Shown: piece by piece, positions 61,729-64,000 of the stretch
Numbering within the stretch: position 1 is the first letter of the stretch
How the letters are laid out: each line of letters opens with the position of its first letter
Assembly (NCBI GenBank): GCA_964451365.1
Contig: CAYVIB010000025.1
Coordinates: 21,888-85,887 of the forward strand
Direction of reading: 5' to 3'
Source of the DNA: CAYVIB01 sp964451365
GTDB taxonomy: Bacteria > Pseudomonadota > Gammaproteobacteria > Pseudomonadales > Cellvibrionaceae
DNA length: 64,000 nt
Made by a program: the position numbers and the translations under genes
Notes under the pieces: generated by a model
Databases searched by the model: none
Told to the model about the DNA's origin: nothing
Seen by the model: only the letters and a program-made list of their open reading frames with translations

Positions 61729-62960
61729 GATCCATCTCCCAGATCAAACTCTTCTGACCACCAAAGCTTGCATGCTCCAGTAAGCAACCCGGCAACTCCG
61801 ATTAGGCAATCAGCGTTCTTGGATGATACTTGAGCTGGGTTATTCTGGGATAGATTTTCAAGCTGTTTCCTTGCGGACTTGAACGCCTCCACACCATTTA
61901 TTTTTCTTTCATTTGTAGCATCAAGTATCGCATCAGAACAAGCTGACAGAACTGTTCCCTCCACTTGATCAAGCATTGATCGAAAGCTTTCTGGATTTTT
62001 ATTGGCCTCTTCTAGAAGAAGCTGCTCAGCGGATAGTGCCCGTCTTTTCAGAGACTCATATTGCGAACTAAGCCCTGCGCGATCCATTTTCCTTTTGAGG
62101 ACCTCCATATCTCTCACGGATGCTCCAATTTCAAGTTCAGCACTATTTACAGAATACATAAAGACCTGTGTAGGAATATCACCAATAAATGATGAAAACT
62201 CTTCGAGGTCAATTTTCTTACCTAATACACGAGGATCATACCTTTTATCACTTAAGCGGCAAAAAATATGTTTGTGCGTGTCATTAATGCTTAGTGATGA
62301 GGCTTTAAATACCTTATGGAGAAACTCATCCCTAATTCGATTAATAAGAACCAGGCTCATATCTTTCATACGGGGGATGCTACTAAGATGAGTAGCTGAC
62401 AAATCTATTTCAAAATTTTCTAGAGGAGGGCCTACAACCAACTCTATTTTTTTTATTGCCTGTAGAAGAGTTAATTCTTCACAACCTACAGCCTTAACGA
62501 GATTATCTAGTCTTTTTTTGAATTCGCCCTCAAATTTAGTGTCATCCTTAACATACCTTAAAAAATTAATTGGACTTACTGCCTTCTCTTCTTCTTTAGT
62601 CTCTTCTTTTGACTCTCTATATGGGCAGTTTGATACAAAAACAAAATTGTCTATTAACTCTCCATATTCATTCTCAAATTCACAAAATCGCCTTATGCTT
62701 TTAACGATAGCTTCATCTGTGATCTTCCACTTCCCCTGCGTAGTTTCGCGAGTTTTTACCTGATAAAAACTGAAATGACCGTTATTTTTCTCCAGTAGAA
62801 TATCTTCATGCTGTTCGAACCATAGAGATTTACAGTCAAGCTGATCAACTTCCGCTGCGCAGAATAAAATCAACCCGTAACCATGCTGATACCGCAGACG
62901 CAGCTGCATTTCGTCGCCAGGATCTGACATATCATATTTTTCTATAGGAGATTTACTCAT
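61725..62960 (-). CDS. Cap4/DUF4297-like endonuclease effector (Lamassu LmuA/DdmA type)
   Basis: A 411-residue protein. The amino domain has a PD-(D/E)XK-like core: E52-D53 in EQHEDILLE, then Q67 and K69 in FYQVKT, preceded by the helix YQHGYGLILFCAAEVD. This is the pattern of the dsDNA nuclease domain of Cap4 (DUF4297). The remaining 250 residues are helical and unrecognised; they probably hold ATPase- or middle-component-binding parts. The ATG at 62960 is chosen because AGGAG precedes it by nine bases; an upstream in-frame start at 62999 lacks support. First gene of the operon. Confidence 0.72.
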   Translation of the reverse strand: MSKSPIEKYDMSDPGDEMQLRLRYQHGYGLILFCAAEVDQLDCKSLWFEQHEDILLEKNNGHFSFYQVKTRETTQGKWKITDEAIVKSIRRFCEFENEYGELIDNFVFVSNCPYRESKEETKEEEKAVSPINFLRYVKDDTKFEGEFKKRLDNLVKAVGCEELTLLQAIKKIELVVGPPLENFEIDLSATHLSSIPRMKDMSLVLINRIRDEFLHKVFKASSLSINDTHKHIFCRLSDKRYDPRVLGKKIDLEEFSSFIGDIPTQVFMYSVNSAELEIGASVRDMEVLKRKMDRAGLSSQYESLKRRALSAEQLLLEEANKNPESFRSMLDQVEGTVLSACSDAILDATNERKINGVEAFKSARKQLENLSQNNPAQVSSKNADCLIGVAGLLTGACKLWWSEEFDLGDGS

Positions 62961-63048
62961 TAAGCAATTCTCCTGAGTTCGCAACGAATATGTCGGCACT
63001 GATCTAGAGGCTCAAAACAAGCTGACTGAAGTAGAAGAGTGATCGATA

Positions 63049-63095
63049 AATGATTATGAATCATTGTCATCCTTGGTCGGTCCGGTATTATTATA
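63049..63095 (-). promoter_or_regulatory. Leftward -10 box and palindromic operator candidate
   Basis: On the minus strand TATAAT (63095-63090) is a perfect -10; a -35 is not clear. Just downstream the palindrome AATGATT-ATG-AATCATT (63049-63065) lies in the 5' leader, about 90 bases before the nuclease start. It is a good candidate site for the divergent XRE regulator. Confidence 0.42.
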
Positions 63096-63399
63096 ATCGC
63101 AGAGCAACTTTATTTTTCGATAAAACCATAGAAATCAATATCATACAAGAATAAATCGGCGACCTAGTGCTACCTGCGAAAATGGGGGCAGGCGTGGGTC
63201 TTATCTTTTACCAAAAGACCGCTTTAGGTAGCTTGTAGGCAAAGCTAATAAGCAGTTTACAACACGCCAAACTCAACGTTTCTGATACGAGCCATAAAGA
63301 CTTCTAATCCAGCGGTTTCCAGCACTTCAACTCCACAAGATTTATATGAAACCATATAACTTTTACCTTATTTATCAATAGGTTAAAACTGAAAACCGC

Positions 63400-63428
63400 T
63401 TGACATCCTCTTTCATGAGCGATACCGT
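63400..63428 (+). promoter_or_regulatory. Promoter of the XRE regulator gene
   Basis: Perfect -35 TTGACA (63400-63405), a 17-base spacer, and TACCGT (63423-63428), a weak -10. The gene starts about 57 bases after the -10. Confidence 0.5.
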
Positions 63429-63485
63429 TTCCAGTACAAAACTAGCCCCATTCCTGTAACACATCTTGAGTCCGCAGGAGATGTC

Positions 63486-63869
63486 ATGACCCCATTCGGC
63501 CAAAAGCTCGAACAGCTCCGTCGAAGCCGTGGTTTACAGCAATCTCAACTCGCTGCGGAAGCTGGGGTTCAGTCCTGTTACATCTCGGCCATGGAGAATG
63601 GCCGCAAAGGCCCACCATCCTTAAGTGTGTTCGACCAGCTTACCCAAGTTCTCGACCTTTCAGAAGCCGAAAAACGTGATTTGTGGCGCGCAGGGCTTCA
63701 GTCGAAGAAAACAAGAAAAATGCCGCCAGAGACGTCTACTAGCGAATATGTGTTGGTCGACGAGCTGTGGGAGAGGCTTGGCAGCTTGACCGAAAACCAA
63801 ATCAACCTGATTTCTTTAGCGTTAAAAACAGCGACCAGCGATGAGGGGAGGCGATATCGGGAAATTTGA
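63486..63869 (+). CDS. XRE-family helix-turn-helix regulator
   Basis: A 127-residue protein with an amino-terminal HTH_3 domain (about residues 5-68). LRRSRGLQQSQLAAEAGVQSC is the helix-turn-helix core, and YISAMENGRKGPPSL is the typical end. A carboxyl part of about 55 residues (ELWERLGSLTENQINLISLAL) may oligomerise. AGGAG precedes the ATG by seven bases. It is divergent from the nuclease operon and could repress it. Base composition is closer to the core genome than to the operon. Confidence 0.82.
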   Translation: MTPFGQKLEQLRRSRGLQQSQLAAEAGVQSCYISAMENGRKGPPSLSVFDQLTQVLDLSEAEKRDLWRAGLQSKKTRKMPPETSTSEYVLVDELWERLGSLTENQINLISLALKTATSDEGRRYREI

Positions 63870-63945
63870 CCGAGCTTAGAAACTAAAACAGGCCAAACCC
63901 GAAGGAATGACCTGCTTAGAATTGAGATTGCTCTCGCTTAGACAC
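63870..63945. other. Short non-coding stretch after the XRE gene
   Basis: No gene, terminator or repeat recognised before the IS-like end at 63946. Confidence 0.3.
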
Positions 63946-64000
63946 CGTAAACTCCCCCAAAAGGTAGACCACTCTTAAGTAGATATCTGGCAAGATATCA
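63946..64000. mobile_element. Possible end of an IS3-family insertion sequence (cut by window edge)
   Basis: The sequence GTAAACTCCCCCAAAAGG followed by TAGACCACT resembles IS3-family terminal inverted repeats, which carry CCCCC-AAAA and a GAC-AC block. A GATATC-TGGCAA-GATATC palindrome lies just inside. No transposase codons are visible before the edge, so this is a tentative call. Confidence 0.32.

Larger units (their letters stand above)
62961..63485. other. Intergenic region between the defence operon and the XRE gene
   Basis: No gene is seen in these 525 bases; they are AT-rich. The stretch holds the leftward promoter and palindrome of the nuclease operon (63049-63095) and the promoter of the XRE gene (63400-63428). 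The middle part (63150-63390) shows no feature I can name. Confidence 0.5.

Overview
The window looks like chromosome from a gammaproteobacterium, most likely a marine Cellvibrionales-type organism. That placement is inference from gene order and protein style; no 16S gene or database search was available. Conserved blocks supporting it are hisB-hisH-hisA-hisF, the ygfB-pepP-ubiH-ubiI operon divergent from a TIGR02449 gene, zapA, 6S RNA and fau, the nudF-yqiB-cpdA-yqiA block, rppH-ptsP-lgt-thyA-folA, and mutY-yggX. The core is GC-rich with short gaps and many ATGA or TGATG start-stop overlaps.

Layout. 1-2670: histidine biosynthesis on the minus strand, with hisF cut by the left edge. 2768-7808: an accessory surface or lipid-type cluster (anchored thioredoxin-like protein, GT4 glycosyltransferase, two methyltransferases, a squalene-cyclase-fold protein, a hexapeptide acyltransferase). 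7805-11311: pqiABC membrane lipid-transport genes. 11460-15910: ubiquinone hydroxylases, pepP and ygfB. 16251-17749: TIGR02449 gene, zapA, 6S RNA and fau. 17751-22144: a small membrane ORF, then the tesA esterase divergent from the ybbA-ybbP ABC exporter. 22356-25497: a 2OG-Fe(II) oxygenase divergent from feoAB around a Fur-box-like palindrome. 25494-31107: yqiA, cpdA, yqiB and nudF, then thiC-thiD under a TPP riboswitch. 31306-35003: an unknown protein, tolC and a solitary GspE/PilB-type ATPase. 35158-38632: phzF-like, argE, argA. 38718-42409: a response regulator with TPRs, and ilvD. 42473-47600: a six-gene TonB/ExbB/ExbD/TtpC-type energy-coupling operon. 47947-53098: folA, thyA, lgt, ptsP, rppH. 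53291-58399: a HAD phosphatase, an imelysin-like lipoprotein, gcvTH, mutY and yggX.

From the tRNA-Phe gene (58720-58795) rightwards the sequence changes. It becomes visibly AT-richer, with different codon use, repeats and palindromes. A tightly coupled three-gene operon (62960 to 59216, minus strand) encodes a Cap4/DUF4297-like nuclease, a small middle component and an SMC-like ABC ATPase with a four-cysteine insert. This is the architecture of Lamassu/DdmABC (ABC-three-component) anti-phage and anti-plasmid systems. An XRE-type regulator lies divergently upstream, and the last bases resemble the end of an IS3-family element. I read this as the left part of a tRNA-associated defence island that continues past the right edge. 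It is the best candidate for a new or divergent system here. The identification rests on motifs and gene order, not on a search.
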